DNA of 46,585 nt from contig CP070669.1 in the NCBI GenBank assembly GCA_020351835.1, forward strand, positions 441,824 to 488,408, written 5' to 3'. The stretch's first letter is position 1; every line of letters starts with the position of its first letter. The translations under genes and the position numbers were made by a program. The notes below the pieces were generated by a model. That model searched no databases, had not been told where the DNA came from, and saw only the letters and a list, made by a program, of their open reading frames with translations. This document shows positions 14,846 through 22,535 of the stretch, one piece after another. This stretch comes from Nitrospirota bacterium. Lineage in GTDB: Bacteria; Nitrospirota; Thermodesulfovibrionia; Thermodesulfovibrionales; BMS3Bbin05.

Positions 14846-15751
14846 ATGGGAGTTTTTGACAAACTAAAGGCGGGGTTGAGCAAGACACGCAATGCCTTGT
14901 TCATGGATATAGGGGACATCTTCTCCTCGGGTGAGATCAATGAAAGCGCCCTCGAGGATTTTGAGGAGGTGCTTATATCCTCAGATGTAGGTGTAAAGGC
15001 CACGCATGAGATAATAGAGGCAATTCGTGAAAAAGCTGAAAAGAAAGAGATCAGGAACTCTGAGGACCTGAGATCGTTCCTGAAGTCTCATATAAGGTCC
15101 ATGCTCGGCCCTCCCCAGCCTTTTACACTTTATGATGAAAGACCTTTCGTGGTTCTCACATTGGGAGTCAATGGGGTTGGAAAGACAACAACTATCGGAA
15201 AAGTTGCAAGCCGTTTGATATCTGAAGGACATCCTGTCATCCTCGCAGCATCCGATACCTTCCGGGCAGCTGCGATAGAACAGCTTGAGATATGGGCAGA
15301 AAGGGCGGGAGCACAGTTGGTCAAACATCAGAGGGGCTCTGATCCGGCAGCAGTAGCATTTGATGCTATAGAGGCGGCAAAGGCTCGTGGTATAGATTGT
15401 GTTATCATCGACACCGCCGGAAGACTCCACACCAAGACACCCTTAATGGAGGAGCTGAAGAAGGTAAAGAGGGTTATAGGCAAGGCAATGGACGGCGCGC
15501 CGCATGAAACATTACTTGTAGTGGATGCCACCACCGGCCAGAACGCGCTGAGACAGGCAAAGATGTTCAATGACGCCGTAGGAATAACTGCTATCGTACT
15601 TACAAAGCTTGATGGAACGGCAAAGGGCGGCATAGTGATAGCAATTAAGAACGAACTTGGCATCCCGGTAAGGCTGGTCGGCGTTGGAGAAGGGCTTGAC
15701 GACCTTATAGATTTTGATCCCGATCAGTTTGTGAACGCTCTGTTCGAATAG
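14846..15751 (+). CDS. ftsY: FtsY, signal recognition particle receptor GTPase
   Basis: A 301-residue SRP receptor, which docks ribosome-SRP complexes at the membrane. It has only the NG domains: the N helical domain (about residues 1-95) and the GTPase with P-loop GVNGVGKT (107-114), DTFRAAAIEQL, DTAGRLHTK and TKLDGTAKGG. The acidic A domain of E. coli FtsY is absent; membrane binding would rest on the N-terminal amphipathic helix (GVFDKLKAGLSKTR). AAGGGGA precedes the ATG. It ends in TAG. Confidence 0.97.
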   Translation: MGVFDKLKAGLSKTRNALFMDIGDIFSSGEINESALEDFEEVLISSDVGVKATHEIIEAIREKAEKKEIRNSEDLRSFLKSHIRSMLGPPQPFTLYDERPFVVLTLGVNGVGKTTTIGKVASRLISEGHPVILAASDTFRAAAIEQLEIWAERAGAQLVKHQRGSDPAAVAFDAIEAAKARGIDCVIIDTAGRLHTKTPLMEELKKVKRVIGKAMDGAPHETLLVVDATTGQNALRQAKMFNDAVGITAIVLTKLDGTAKGGIVIAIKNELGIPVRLVGVGEGLDDLIDFDPDQFVNALFE

Positions 15752-15772
15752 GTGGTCACTTTACAGACCACC
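15751..15772. terminator. possible bidirectional terminator hairpin between ftsY and the PBP gene
   Basis: GGTGGTC (15751-15757) and GACCACC (15766-15772) form a perfect 7-bp stem with an 8-nt loop in the 29-nt space between two convergent genes. No clear T-run follows on either strand, so the function is uncertain. Confidence 0.4.
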
Positions 15773-15780
15773 CTGTTGGA

Positions 15781-17595
15781 TCACTGATACATTCTTCTCA
15801 TGAACTCAAGCCATATGGGCAGTGCAGCACGGGAACCGGTTTCCCTTCCGCCTATCGGTGTATGATCATCTCTTCCGATCCAGACAGCAAGTGCTATTTC
15901 GTCATCAAATCCAACGAACCACGCGTCAGTATAATCATCCGTTGTTCCGGTCTTGCCATAGACCGGCCTCGGGAGACTCCTTGCCTTTCTGCCGGTACCA
16001 TCTGTTACTACCGATCTTAACATTGATTGAAGTTCAAGCCGTATCCCCTCATCGATAACCCTTTCTGTTGCGGGATATACCTCCTCAAGGGTTATTCCAT
16101 TGCGGTCCACTATTCTGTCGTACATAACAGGTTCAGCTTTCCTTCCATCTGCAAGTGCTTTATACAGAAATGCAAGTTCAAGCGGGGTCATGTCCGAAAC
16201 CCCAAGCGATATCGTAAGATAAGGTTTCAGCTCGCTCTTAAGACCCAGGCTCTTTGCCGTCCTTACGATCCTGCCTACTCCGATCTCATCTGCAAGACAG
16301 GCAGTGGCAGTGTTCAAAGAATGTGAAAGTGCATACCTTATAGTAACCTCACCTTTATAGTCTCCGTAATAGTTCCTTGGCGTCCATATCTCACCCGGTT
16401 CATTACCCTGAAAAGCTATTTCTTCATCGACTATGGTATCCTCCGGAGTTATGCCGGTGTCAAGGGCAGCCAGATAGACAATTGGCTTAAATGCTGAACC
16501 CGGCTGTCTCATCGCCTGAGTGACCCTGTTGAACTGTGTCTCCCAAAAATCGGTACCTCCAACCATAGCTCTCACCTTACCCGTATCGATATCTACGGCT
16601 ATCAATGCAGCCTGGACACCCGCATCTACCCTCTTCTCTAATATCTCTACCCCGTTTGCAACCGCACTCTCTGCTATCTCCTGCAACCTGAAATCAAGGG
16701 TAGAGTATATCTTGAGCCCCTCCGAATAGAGCTCATCTTCATATTTTTCTTCGATGACCTGTCTCAGGTGTTCAACAAAATACGGGGCGTTATACTTCCT
16801 CCTGTACGGTTTTCTCGGCATGTCCATTGAGGAGGCAACATTATACTGTATCTCATCTATAAAACCGTACTCTATCATCTTTTCCAGAACAAGGTTCCTC
16901 CTCTTAAGTGCCTTCATGGGGTTCCTGAAGGGAGAATACCTTGATGGCGCCTTCGGCAGGGCAGCCAGCATTGCGGCGTCAGCTATCGTCAGTTCGTGCA
17001 CGCTCTTGCCAAAATATGTCTGTGATGCGGCAACGAGGCCGTACGCCTGCGTCCCAAAGTAGGCTTGATTAAGATAAAGGCCCAGGATCTCATCCTTTGT
17101 GTATCTTCTTTCTATCTGGATCGATAAAAAGACCTCTTTTACTTTCCTTATAATGCTCTTCTCGGGTTTCAGGAAGAGCATTTTTGCGAGCTGTTGCGTA
17201 ATAGTGCTTGCGCCCTGCACATAAGCACGGGCCTTAATATCCTGATAGAGTGCGCCGAGGATCCTTATGAAGTCTATACCATGATGTTCATAGAACCTGA
17301 TATCCTCTATAGCGATGAACGCCTGTTTTACGTGCTCGGGTATCCTGTAATATGGTATGAAGGTCCTTCGCTCAAGGTAGTATTCAGCGATCAGGCTGTT
17401 GTCGATCGAATAGACCTTAGATGATTCGGCAGGTGTATATTCCTCGAGAGAATCGACCCTGGGCAGATCAGAAAGGGACCAGAACATGTACCCCCCTGCA
17501 ATTCCAAGTATCGCTGACAAGCAGAACAATGCTGTTACCAGATGTCTGCTGAGAAAGGTTTTAAACTTTCCTTTTCTTATCTCTTCATACTGCAT
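15781..17595 (-). CDS. class A penicillin-binding protein (PBP1A type)
   Basis: A 604-residue bifunctional peptidoglycan synthase. After a cytoplasmic stub and a single membrane helix (about residues 19-40) comes the GT51 glycosyltransferase with E97-D-I-R-F-Y-E-H-H-G and the GASTITQQLAK motif. The transpeptidase follows with S367-A-F-K370, S426-L-N428 and K548-T-G. The protein stops shortly after the transpeptidase domain and lacks the OB insertion and long C-tail of E. coli PBP1A, as in many compact versions. There is no Shine-Dalgarno, but TATAAT ends 6 nt before the ATG. It follows atpI on the same strand with a gap of 124 nt. Confidence 0.94.
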   Translation of the reverse strand: MQYEEIRKGKFKTFLSRHLVTALFCLSAILGIAGGYMFWSLSDLPRVDSLEEYTPAESSKVYSIDNSLIAEYYLERRTFIPYYRIPEHVKQAFIAIEDIRFYEHHGIDFIRILGALYQDIKARAYVQGASTITQQLAKMLFLKPEKSIIRKVKEVFLSIQIERRYTKDEILGLYLNQAYFGTQAYGLVAASQTYFGKSVHELTIADAAMLAALPKAPSRYSPFRNPMKALKRRNLVLEKMIEYGFIDEIQYNVASSMDMPRKPYRRKYNAPYFVEHLRQVIEEKYEDELYSEGLKIYSTLDFRLQEIAESAVANGVEILEKRVDAGVQAALIAVDIDTGKVRAMVGGTDFWETQFNRVTQAMRQPGSAFKPIVYLAALDTGITPEDTIVDEEIAFQGNEPGEIWTPRNYYGDYKGEVTIRYALSHSLNTATACLADEIGVGRIVRTAKSLGLKSELKPYLTISLGVSDMTPLELAFLYKALADGRKAEPVMYDRIVDRNGITLEEVYPATERVIDEGIRLELQSMLRSVVTDGTGRKARSLPRPVYGKTGTTDDYTDAWFVGFDDEIALAVWIGRDDHTPIGGRETGSRAALPIWLEFMRRMYQ

Positions 17596-17601
17596 CTTAT
17601 T

Positions 17602-17607
17602 ATTATA
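17602..17607 (-). promoter_or_regulatory. TATAAT box 6 nt upstream of the PBP start codon
   Basis: On the minus strand TATAAT (17607-17602), AATAAG, ATG 17595. A second TATAAT lies at 17619-17614. The nearer box fits a leaderless transcript; the farther one would give a leader of about 10 nt. No clear -35 was found for either. Confidence 0.45.
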
Positions 17608-17719
17608 ATAACTATTATATTGAAAATTGTAGATTGTCCGACCTGATACGATCTATATGAAGATGAAAAGCTTAGGTTGGTGAAGTTACGAGAGCCGGGA
17701 ACATCATCCAAATTGAAGA

Positions 17720-18070
17720 TCACTTATTTTCATTCCTGGCATAAGAGAGGCCTTCTTTCAATATCATAACAAATACTATCGTGAAACCGACCATGACACC
17801 CGGAATGTTAACAAACCCTTTCACCGTAAGCCATGCGATCAAGGAAAGCATTATCATCATCCTCAACATACTGAAGAATACGAGAACCGGACTGGCCTTA
17901 TAAGCGCTTATAAGCCCTTCTACCCCCCAGGATAGAGCTTTGAGGTTCATCAGTCCGAGCATACCACCAACTATAACGCTGAAAGGCCAGATACTTCTTT
18001 CCCATATAGCTATGATGGCAGCTATCACTATAACGGCTATCAATGTCCTGATATAAGTACTTTTAGCCAT
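17720..18070 (-). CDS. AtpI-like ATP synthase accessory membrane protein
   Basis: A 116-residue protein with four hydrophobic segments (for example TLIAVIVIAAIIAIWERSIW and VIVGGMLGLMNLKALSWGVE) and the layout of the ATP-synt_I (AtpI) family, which assists assembly of the F-type c-ring. The start at ATG 18070 has GGGGAG just upstream; the longer frame to 18109 adds 13 residues that run inside the upstream gene. It overlaps the stop of the atpZ-like gene by 8 nt. No atpB or atpE follows; the next gene is a PBP. The family assignment is from hydropathy and partner gene. Confidence 0.65.
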   Translation of the reverse strand: MAKSTYIRTLIAVIVIAAIIAIWERSIWPFSVIVGGMLGLMNLKALSWGVEGLISAYKASPVLVFFSMLRMMIMLSLIAWLTVKGFVNIPGVMVGFTIVFVMILKEGLSYARNENK

Positions 18071-18302
18071 TGCTCCCCGATTGCTTCCTTGCGAACCTGA
18101 ACAGTTCATAGAATCCGGTGGCTATCCCTATAAGCAGAAATATGATCGTCAGCCATGGATCGGTCCCGAACAAGCTATCAAGCCCATATCCTATGGCAAG
18201 CCCACAAAATGTAGCAAGGACCATGAACAGTCCAAGCTGACTGGCTGCTAACATATGCTTGTAAACTCCCTTGTCTTTATTTTCAGGAGGAGAGTTCTTC
18301 AT
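18063..18302 (-). CDS. AtpZ/AtpI-family small membrane protein
   Basis: A 79-residue protein with two membrane segments: LGLFMVLATFCGLAIGYGL and LTIIFLLIGIATGFYELF, separated by the short hydrophilic loop DSLFGTDPW. This helical hairpin, with a charged N terminus and a basic C-terminal FARKQ, is typical of AtpZ-like proteins encoded ahead of F0 genes. The start ATG 18302 lies inside the 3' end of the torD-like gene (20-nt overlap), implying translational coupling; the longer frame is a by-product of that overlap. Together with atpI it forms an F0-accessory pair detached from any ATP synthase structural gene in the window. Confidence 0.7.
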   Translation of the reverse strand: MKNSPPENKDKGVYKHMLAASQLGLFMVLATFCGLAIGYGLDSLFGTDPWLTIIFLLIGIATGFYELFRFARKQSGSNG

Positions 18303-18813
18303 ATTCGTTAAGGACAAGGTCCTTCGTAATTGAAGCCAGTTCTCTGTAAAAGTCGGTCTTCGCATTTTCAAAGAGGTCATCGCAAAAGTTCGGGATCCAC
18401 TTAACAGCGTGTAAGTCAAGGAACTGATGAAGTGATGCCAGCCGCGATGTTTCGATCAGATAACTGATGAAATAAAGTTCTGCGGATATATGGTCAGGCG
18501 ATATGTTCATATTCTCATCCATGATCAACCCTTCCTGAAGATAGGCCGAATACAGCGACTCTGTAATACTGTTAGGTGTTTCAATAATTCCTTCGAACTC
18601 GGAGTAAAAGGATTCGTATGGCAACAATCTGTCAACAGGGTCAAAGAAAAGGTTCTCAAAGTCATAGGATATCTCATCAAGTGATGCGGAGGACTCAATG
18701 ATCATTGAATCATGAAGGTCCTTCACGATCGAAACATCCGGCTCAGTAAGGAACAACCCCGCTATGAGTCTGAACGTTTCGCACAAAGCTTGCCTGTCAT
18801 TTTCGTGCTCCAT
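18283..18813 (-). CDS. TorD/DmsD/NarJ-family chaperone
   Basis: A 176-residue all-helical protein with the hallmarks of redox-enzyme maturation chaperones: PYESFYSEF in the middle, the conserved ISPDHISAELYFISYLIE segment (P-D-H-x-x-x-E-L), and FLDLHAVKWIPNFCDDL near the C terminus. Such proteins bind the Tat signal of molybdo- or FeS-enzymes and hold them until cofactor loading is complete. No molybdopterin catalytic subunit is encoded in the window, but two Tat-exported FeS proteins are, one in the operon directly upstream. A terminator separates it from that operon. TATAAT lies 5 nt before the ATG. Confidence 0.85.
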   Translation of the reverse strand: MEHENDRQALCETFRLIAGLFLTEPDVSIVKDLHDSMIIESSASLDEISYDFENLFFDPVDRLLPYESFYSEFEGIIETPNSITESLYSAYLQEGLIMDENMNISPDHISAELYFISYLIETSRLASLHQFLDLHAVKWIPNFCDDLFENAKTDFYRELASITKDLVLNEYEELSS

Positions 18814-18818
18814 GAGCC

Positions 18819-18824
18819 ATTATA
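18819..18824 (-). promoter_or_regulatory. TATAAT box 5 nt upstream of the torD-like ATG
   Basis: The minus strand reads TATAAT (18824-18819), GGCTC, ATG 18813. There is no Shine-Dalgarno. A TTGACA at 18841-18836 is only 11 nt upstream of the box, too close to be its -35. Confidence 0.5.
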
Positions 18825-18877
18825 ACCGAACTCCTTGTCAAATGACATCAAAAGGCATATATGCGCGCTCCAACTAA

Positions 18878-18906
18878 AACGAGGTGCCCGGGAGGGGCAC
18901 CTCGTT
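18878..18906 (-). terminator. terminator of the hemL-cytochrome-NrfD operon
   Basis: A perfect 12-bp stem (18878-18889 with 18895-18906; core CGAGGTGCC) and a 5-nt loop, 24 nt after the NrfD stop. Reading the minus strand, the hairpin runs straight into TTTTAGTT. Confidence 0.8.
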
Positions 18907-18929
18907 GGATCTTTCCTGAACTTACCGGA

Positions 18930-20192
18930 TCAGTTCTGCGCCGTTTTTATAGACGGAATGAACTTGTTGATCACCCAGAAGAACGCATAAGGTGATATTA
19001 TGATCGTCAACGCTCCCAAAAGGCCCTCCTTAAAGGTCTCCATACTATGAGGGATGATAGGCATATGGTAGTGCATAAAGCCCGCAAACGTGAGAGAGAA
19101 TGACTGTCCGCCTATAACAACGTTCCACCTCATCATGAAAACACCCAGTAGCACAAGGCATAAAGCAACAACCATTCTGGATATAGAAGGTCGGGGCAAC
19201 AACAGCATCACGAAAGGTACCAGGTTACCAAGGAAATACTGAATGACAAAGATATTTATAAAATCCTTTCCATAAATGACCTCCCTGAGGATATCCCATG
19301 TTTTAACAGCAGTATATCCTCTGAAAATGAGGTCGAGGAGCTCAAGAGTGATAGCAGCTATCATAAAACCTATAAGGTATTTGGAGGTCTTTTTTATAAC
19401 ATCCATCTCAACACCCTTGAGGTTCTCAGCAGTAAGCACCTCTCCCGGCCTTTTGGATGTCACCACAACAAGCTTCTTGATCTCCATAATGATAATATAC
19501 GTAAGCATACACAAAGCTATTCCGGACACTATGGCAGACATTATGAAAATAACAGGCATCAGGGGTGTCATCCAGAGGGCATTTGCCTTAACTGAACCGA
19601 ATATGAACCCTGCATATCCATGGAGGAAACATGCTACAGGTATTCCGATAGCTGCAAGGAGCTTAACCGCCTTTTCATCCTTATGAGCGGACTCTTCACT
19701 GGTATCTAATGCGCCTAATGTAAGCAAAGTATATACAAGCCACATGAACTGGTTCACAATGCCATCCTTACCTTTAAGCGCTAATGCTTCCTTAACGAAA
19801 TATATCCTGTATACGAACCATATCTCTGCAGCGACAATTATCGCATATGTAAAGAATACGATACCAAATGCAGATATGGCCGAAGTAAAGTGCGGGGTAA
19901 AGAAGACCTGGATGCCCCTTAGCGGCTGCTGAAGGTGGAACATGAGAGGCATAGGTGCTGCTATCAGCAGCGCAAAAGAGAACACAAGAGCAAACTTTGC
20001 CATATCCTTAAGGTCTTTCATACCGAAAACATGATACAGCGATGAAAGGACGAATGCGCCCGCAACCAGACCGGTCATAAAAGGGTACATGACTATCTGT
20101 ATGCTCCAGTAAATGAACTCATTGGGGAAAACGAACAGGTCTTTGGCCGTCCACTCAGCCCCGTGTACTATTGTGCCAACATGTTCTATCAT
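18930..20192 (-). CDS. NrfD/PsrC-family membrane subunit (second copy)
   Basis: A 420-residue polytopic protein with about ten hydrophobic helices. Landmarks: FIYWSIQIVMYPFMTGLVAG at helix 1, MFHLQQPLRGIQVFF after helix 3 (the equivalent of the M-G-R-P loop of other NrfD proteins) and a long C-terminal helical region. It differs clearly from the other NrfD protein of the window, closer to the long HybB/DsrP/ActC-like branch. It sits last in the hemL operon, 9 nt after the FeS subunit. Role: quinone-linked electron exchange with the FeS subunit, and through it with the periplasmic multiheme cytochromes. Confidence 0.88.
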   Translation of the reverse strand: MIEHVGTIVHGAEWTAKDLFVFPNEFIYWSIQIVMYPFMTGLVAGAFVLSSLYHVFGMKDLKDMAKFALVFSFALLIAAPMPLMFHLQQPLRGIQVFFTPHFTSAISAFGIVFFTYAIIVAAEIWFVYRIYFVKEALALKGKDGIVNQFMWLVYTLLTLGALDTSEESAHKDEKAVKLLAAIGIPVACFLHGYAGFIFGSVKANALWMTPLMPVIFIMSAIVSGIALCMLTYIIIMEIKKLVVVTSKRPGEVLTAENLKGVEMDVIKKTSKYLIGFMIAAITLELLDLIFRGYTAVKTWDILREVIYGKDFINIFVIQYFLGNLVPFVMLLLPRPSISRMVVALCLVLLGVFMMRWNVVIGGQSFSLTFAGFMHYHMPIIPHSMETFKEGLLGALTIIISPYAFFWVINKFIPSIKTAQN

Positions 20193-20201
20193 CTCGTCAC
20201 C

Positions 20202-20969
20202 TCACTTAACATTATCATCCAGGCCAAGATAATAGACCTGCGGTTTCGTTCCATATTCATCCCTTAACACCCCGACCCTCTGCGTTGTTATGATCTTAGT
20301 TATAGGGTCGTTGGGATCTTTAAGGTTCCCTATCTGCCTTGCACCGAACGGGCATGCCTGTACACATGCAGTTTTCATCCCTTTGACGATCCGGTGATAA
20401 CAGAAAGTGCACTTTTCGGCGACCTTGTGTTCCGGGTGGAAGAACCGAACACCGTATGGGCATGCCATTATACAATACCCGCACCCAATGCACCAGCTCC
20501 TGTCAACCAATACAACACCGTCAGCCGTAGAATAGGTAGCGCCAACGGGGCAGACCTGAACGCACGGGGGATTCTCACAATGATTACAGAGCTTCGGAAC
20601 GAAAAATGCCTTAGAGATCTCGTTCTCAGGGACCTCTTCTCCCCTGATCCGGTTATCGTTAAACCCATCCCGGGCCCCGTTAGGAGAATCAGCGAGAACC
20701 CGGCCATCCTTGGTAATCACATAACGTTCCACCCAGGTCCTGGTCACCGGAGCGTCATAGGGGACCTCGTTTTCTTTCTTACATGCTTTTACGCAAAAAC
20801 CACAGCCTACACATTTGTACGTGTCAACCAGAAATCCCCATCGAACGTCGCTCTTCTCTATTTCGGCCTTTACCTGTTCCGGGGTCAGTATCTCGATAGT
20901 TAAAGGCATGGAGGCAACAGCTGCGGCTTTAATCCCCATCTTAAGCAGGTCTCTTCTCGTTATCTTCAT
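20202..20969 (-). CDS. Tat-exported four-cluster ferredoxin-like protein (second copy)
   Basis: A 255-residue FeS subunit. Twin-arginine signal TRRDLLKMGIKAAAVASMPL, then the Cys sets CVGCGFCVKACKKEN, CNHCENPPCVQVCP, CIGCGYCIMACPYG, and CTFCYHRI with CVQACPFGA, which build four [4Fe-4S] sites. It is shorter than the other FeS protein and lacks the spacer between the Tat signal and cluster 1 (which begins with DTYKCVGC). It lies between the tetraheme cytochrome (1-nt gap) and nrfD. Expected on the periplasmic side, bound to NrfD, relaying electrons to or from the cytochromes. Confidence 0.92.
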   Translation of the reverse strand: MKITRRDLLKMGIKAAAVASMPLTIEILTPEQVKAEIEKSDVRWGFLVDTYKCVGCGFCVKACKKENEVPYDAPVTRTWVERYVITKDGRVLADSPNGARDGFNDNRIRGEEVPENEISKAFFVPKLCNHCENPPCVQVCPVGATYSTADGVVLVDRSWCIGCGYCIMACPYGVRFFHPEHKVAEKCTFCYHRIVKGMKTACVQACPFGARQIGNLKDPNDPITKIITTQRVGVLRDEYGTKPQVYYLGLDDNVK

Positions 20970-20970
20970 A

Positions 20971-21438
20971 TTACACCCCCATCCCGGGACTGTGCGGATT
21001 ATGGCAATCAGCGCATTCCATCTCTACATTATGTTCATCAGGCTCTATGCCCTTTATCCTTCCCCTGCTGCTTGTAGGATACGGAAGTCTGGCGTGACAC
21101 CTGAGGCACTGGGCCCTGCTCCTGTCAATATCAAGCTTCGGGGGATCTTCGGGATGATCGACTGCCGGACCATGGCAGTTCTCACATTCTATCACCTTGT
21201 GTGTCGATCGAAGGATAGACTCTATCTTATCCGGATGACAGTCGTTGCAGTACTCATGAGACTGATATTTTACCTTGTACTCTTTCCACTCTGTCTCATT
21301 GCTCATTCTATGGTAACCGTACATAAATCCCCTTTCACCTATACCAAAATCCTTAGGGACATAAAGATAGCGGGCAACGAGTATGAGCGCAACAACTGCA
21401 AGGACCACATACAAAGGTCGCCATACGTGATTCTTCAT
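20971..21438 (-). CDS. membrane-anchored tetraheme cytochrome c
   Basis: A 155-residue cytochrome with an N-terminal uncleaved-looking membrane helix (PLYVVLAVVALILVARYLYV) and four C-x-x-C-H sites: CNDCH, CENCH, CLRCH and CADCH. Extra histidines (SHEYC, STHKV, VDHPED, NPHSPG) may be the axial partners. GGGGAGG lies 4 nt before the ATG. It is placed between the 11-heme NapC-type cytochrome and the FeS subunit. It is likely the local electron relay of the complex. Confidence 0.9.
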   Translation of the reverse strand: MKNHVWRPLYVVLAVVALILVARYLYVPKDFGIGERGFMYGYHRMSNETEWKEYKVKYQSHEYCNDCHPDKIESILRSTHKVIECENCHGPAVDHPEDPPKLDIDRSRAQCLRCHARLPYPTSSRGRIKGIEPDEHNVEMECADCHNPHSPGMGV

Positions 21439-21462
21439 AAAGCCTCCCCAGTCATTTATTTG

Positions 21463-21488
21463 GCCGGGGTCTCCGTATCGACCCCGGC
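21463..21488 (-). promoter_or_regulatory. intercistronic hairpin between the two cytochrome genes
   Basis: GCCGGGGTC (21463-21471) and GACCCCGGC (21480-21488) form a perfect 9-bp GC-rich stem with an 8-nt loop in the 100-nt gap between the 11-heme and tetraheme genes. No T-run follows on the minus strand, so it looks less like a terminator than an mRNA-stability or processing element that sets the ratio of the gene products. Inference only. Confidence 0.5.
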
Positions 21489-21538
21489 TCTATTATTTGT
21501 CTATTATTTCACTTTACGGACTATCAGTCAACTTAAAC

Positions 21539-22519
21539 CTATGACCGGATGAACTTCATAGGATCCTGATATTCATGACATGATGTACATGCCTTCTTTG
21601 CCTCAGCCGGCGTTACCGTCCAGCTGTGAGGCTTGTGGCAATTAATGCATTCCATTCCAACGGTCTCTATATGCAGCTTGTGCTTACCAACGTCTATTAT
21701 GCGCTGATGACATGAAAGGCACTTCCCGTAGTCAGGTCTAACCTGCGAATGCGGCTTATGACACTCATAACAGTCAAATTTCATCGGTGCCTTTGGCGGC
21801 ACATTTATCTTGGTAGCGCTCTTTATTGTGGCATCATCGGGAGCAAAATGCTTTACATCTATCGTAGCATCTGCTATCAACTCCATTCTGACCGACTCAT
21901 CACCGTGACAGAACAGGCATTTCTTCCTGCCCGGCTTGAAGTCTGGCGTCCTGTCGGTATGACAGTTCAGACAGGCAATGTTCTCCATACCAGTACCATG
22001 GACCACCTTACCTTTATGACACTTCAGGCAGAACCTTTCCTCTGCCGTGAACTTATGTACGATATAACCATGACACTCGGCGCACTCGATCTGCTCTATA
22101 AAATAATGCTTTGCATGGCCCCTCGAATCATTGATCTTAGGTGCCTCGGGATAACGATCGTCCTCTTCCCAGTGGCACTGTACACAGTATTTCCACGGGA
22201 CTATTATCTTTCCGTGCCTTGGCGGTACAGACGTCGGCCTGTGAAGCACAAAGTTTATCAGAAGTCTGTTCTGCTCCGGGATAGTTAAATGATGGCATTC
22301 ATGGCAGTTTATTTCGCCATGCTCGCTCTCGGCCCATGCATCAAAAGCAGGCTTCATAAGGTGACAGCTTACACAGAATTTCGGATTGTTCTGGGTAAAA
22401 TCATAGAACTTGAAGGCAACAACGCCTCCACCAACGATTATAACAAGCAATAATACCGTTATTATTATTTTCCCTTTCAGCGTGAGGCCTTCCCTCAGCC
22501 ATTGCAACCTTTTCAACAT
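21539..22519 (-). CDS. 11-heme cytochrome c with NapC/NirT-type N terminus
   Basis: A 326-residue protein. One N-terminal membrane helix (IIITVLLLVIIVGGGVVAFKF) is followed by CVSCHLMKPAFDAW, the NapC/NirT quinol-dehydrogenase-like beginning, and by ten further C-x-x-C-H sites (CHECH, CVQCH, CAECH, CLKCH, CLNCH, CLFCH, CYECH, CLSCH, CINCH, CTSCH). The start ATG 22519 is chosen for its AAGGAGG at 7 nt; the frame extends to 22567 but would overlap hemL. It could take electrons directly from menaquinol and pass them along a chain of hemes. It begins 16 nt after hemL, and the tetraheme, FeS and NrfD genes follow. Confidence 0.9.
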   Translation of the reverse strand: MLKRLQWLREGLTLKGKIIITVLLLVIIVGGGVVAFKFYDFTQNNPKFCVSCHLMKPAFDAWAESEHGEINCHECHHLTIPEQNRLLINFVLHRPTSVPPRHGKIIVPWKYCVQCHWEEDDRYPEAPKINDSRGHAKHYFIEQIECAECHGYIVHKFTAEERFCLKCHKGKVVHGTGMENIACLNCHTDRTPDFKPGRKKCLFCHGDESVRMELIADATIDVKHFAPDDATIKSATKINVPPKAPMKFDCYECHKPHSQVRPDYGKCLSCHQRIIDVGKHKLHIETVGMECINCHKPHSWTVTPAEAKKACTSCHEYQDPMKFIRS

Positions 22520-22535
22520 CTTAGATCCTCCTTGA

